From Neoalteromonas facilis (GTDB lineage: Bacteria; Pseudomonadota; Gammaproteobacteria; Enterobacterales; Alteromonadaceae): DNA of 64,000 nucleotides. This document shows, piece by piece, positions 63,462 to 64,000 of the stretch. The position numbers and the translations under genes are program-made. The stretch is from NCBI RefSeq assembly GCF_002807665.1, contig NZ_PEAY01000001.1:806001-870000 (forward strand), given 5' to 3'. Numbering within the stretch: the stretch's first letter is position 1; every line of letters starts with the position of its first letter. The notes under the pieces were generated by a model. The model had not been told where the DNA came from. It saw only the letters and a list, made by a program, of their open reading frames with translations, and ran no database searches.

Positions 63462-64000
63462 GTGTCTTTCCCTGTTTAAACGAGAGTTGCAATAGGCAAG
63501 GTAAAAGAACCAAGGTGAACAATGTAGACACGCTCATCCCTCCAACGATTGCAGCAGCCATACCGCGATATATTTCACTGCCATCGCCGGAAATTAAGAG
63601 GAGTGGCAACATGCCAAACAAACTCGTTAGTGTACTCATAAATATGGGGCGTAATCGAATCGACAGTGCTTGTTCAACTGCCGCTTCTATACTTAACCCT
63701 TGCTTCAATCCATCCCGTGTTTGCGATACCAACAAAATAGCATTGTTCACGACCAGTCCCAGCAATATGATAAAACCTATCATCCCCAATAGATCGAGTG
63801 GCTGAGGTTTGAATACGTTTAGCAATTGTATCGCCAAAACACCGCCCACACCGGCGAGAGGGAGCGCAATACATACTTGTATTGCCGCTGTGAGTGATTT
63901 AAACAACCCGGTCATAATCAACAATAACAATAAAAATGCGAGCACGAAGTTGAGGCTCAGCGAGGACATCGCTCTGGCTAAATCTTCTGCACTGCCGGTG
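63454..64000 (-). CDS. RND-family efflux pump inner-membrane transporter, partial (5' end outside window)
   Basis: The reading frame is open to the window edge, so the ATG at 63969 is internal. The 181 or so residues present are the C-terminal membrane domain: FVLAFLLLLLIMTGLFKSL, then MIGFIILLGLVVNNAILLVSQ, RLRPIFMSTLTSLFGMLPLLL (the RND signature helix) and a closing helix. It belongs to the AcrB/HAE or heavy-metal efflux superfamily and cannot be placed further from this part. It is transcribed before and overlaps the adaptor gene, an inverted order compared with acrAB. Confidence 0.92.
   Translation of the reverse strand, partial: TGSAEDLARAMSSLSLNFVLAFLLLLLIMTGLFKSLTAAIQVCIALPLAGVGGVLAIQLLNVFKPQPLDLLGMIGFIILLGLVVNNAILLVSQTRDGLKQGLSIEAAVEQALSIRLRPIFMSTLTSLFGMLPLLLISGDGSEIYRGMAAAIVGGMSVSTLFTLVLLPCLLQLSFKQGKTHA

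Overview
The window is chromosomal DNA of a heterotrophic gammaproteobacterium. I lean towards a marine Alteromonadales or Vibrionales relative. The evidence is a fused trpC-trpF, a trp attenuator with a WWW leader peptide, trpL divergent from rnm/yciO/rluB, folX-yfcH side by side, ybbA-ybbP divergent from tesA, and gltX flanked by tRNA-Ala and tRNA-Val genes as in E. coli. I cannot name a genus. There is no phage, intact insertion sequence or CRISPR array. Gene density is high and most genes lie in tight operons.

Region 1 (1-10285) is signalling. A minus-strand chemotaxis operon runs cheY-cheA-cheW-receptor-cheW-parA and leaves the window. Its receptor has three tandem PAS domains with the His/Trp spacing of the haem-PAS of Pseudomonas Aer2, plus a C-terminal CheR-tether pentapeptide, so the operon is probably an oxygen-responsive system of the Aer2/Che2 type. 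Divergent from it are two response regulators and a hybrid histidine kinase.

Region 2 (10396-16317) holds a beta-helical lipoprotein gene behind a possible sigma-54 promoter, a transglutaminase-like protein, and the operon rnm-yciO-scpA-scpB-rluB-DUF2569. Region 3 (16426-24098) is the complete tryptophan operon, trpL-E-G-D-CF-B-A, with a readable attenuator, followed by yciI and arfB. Region 4 (24198-39160) is mixed housekeeping: PepSY protein/PhoPQ-like system, AI-2E-type permease, folX-yfcH, YbbAP transporter with TesA, a translationally coupled pair of amidohydrolases of which one lacks the metal-binding HxH, dusC, and an AraC-HDOD fusion regulator.

Region 5 (39459-43330) is a tRNA region around gltX: Ala(GGC), two Glu(UUC) and two Val(UAC), all with clear promoters or a terminator. 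About 1 kb beyond them lies the 3' half of a third Val tRNA, separated from the array by a TspO-like gene. Region 6 (43333-52613) looks more accessory: KefB-type antiporter, pirin, an orphan PEP-CTERM protein, LysR regulator, secreted hydrolases, an amidohydrolase with a decayed duplicate of its 5' end, and a GlxA-type regulator.

Region 7 (52660-64000) contains pyruvate:ferredoxin/flavodoxin oxidoreductase translationally coupled to a GltD-like flavoprotein with ferredoxin domain. An FNR-type box and a -10 element lie upstream at exactly class II spacing. Then come glpK, a receiver-TPR protein, a stand-alone winged-helix protein, a DUF3718 protein and the start of an RND efflux operon that runs off the end. 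Together the haem-PAS receptor and the FNR-linked PFOR operon suggest an organism that tracks and adapts to changing oxygen.
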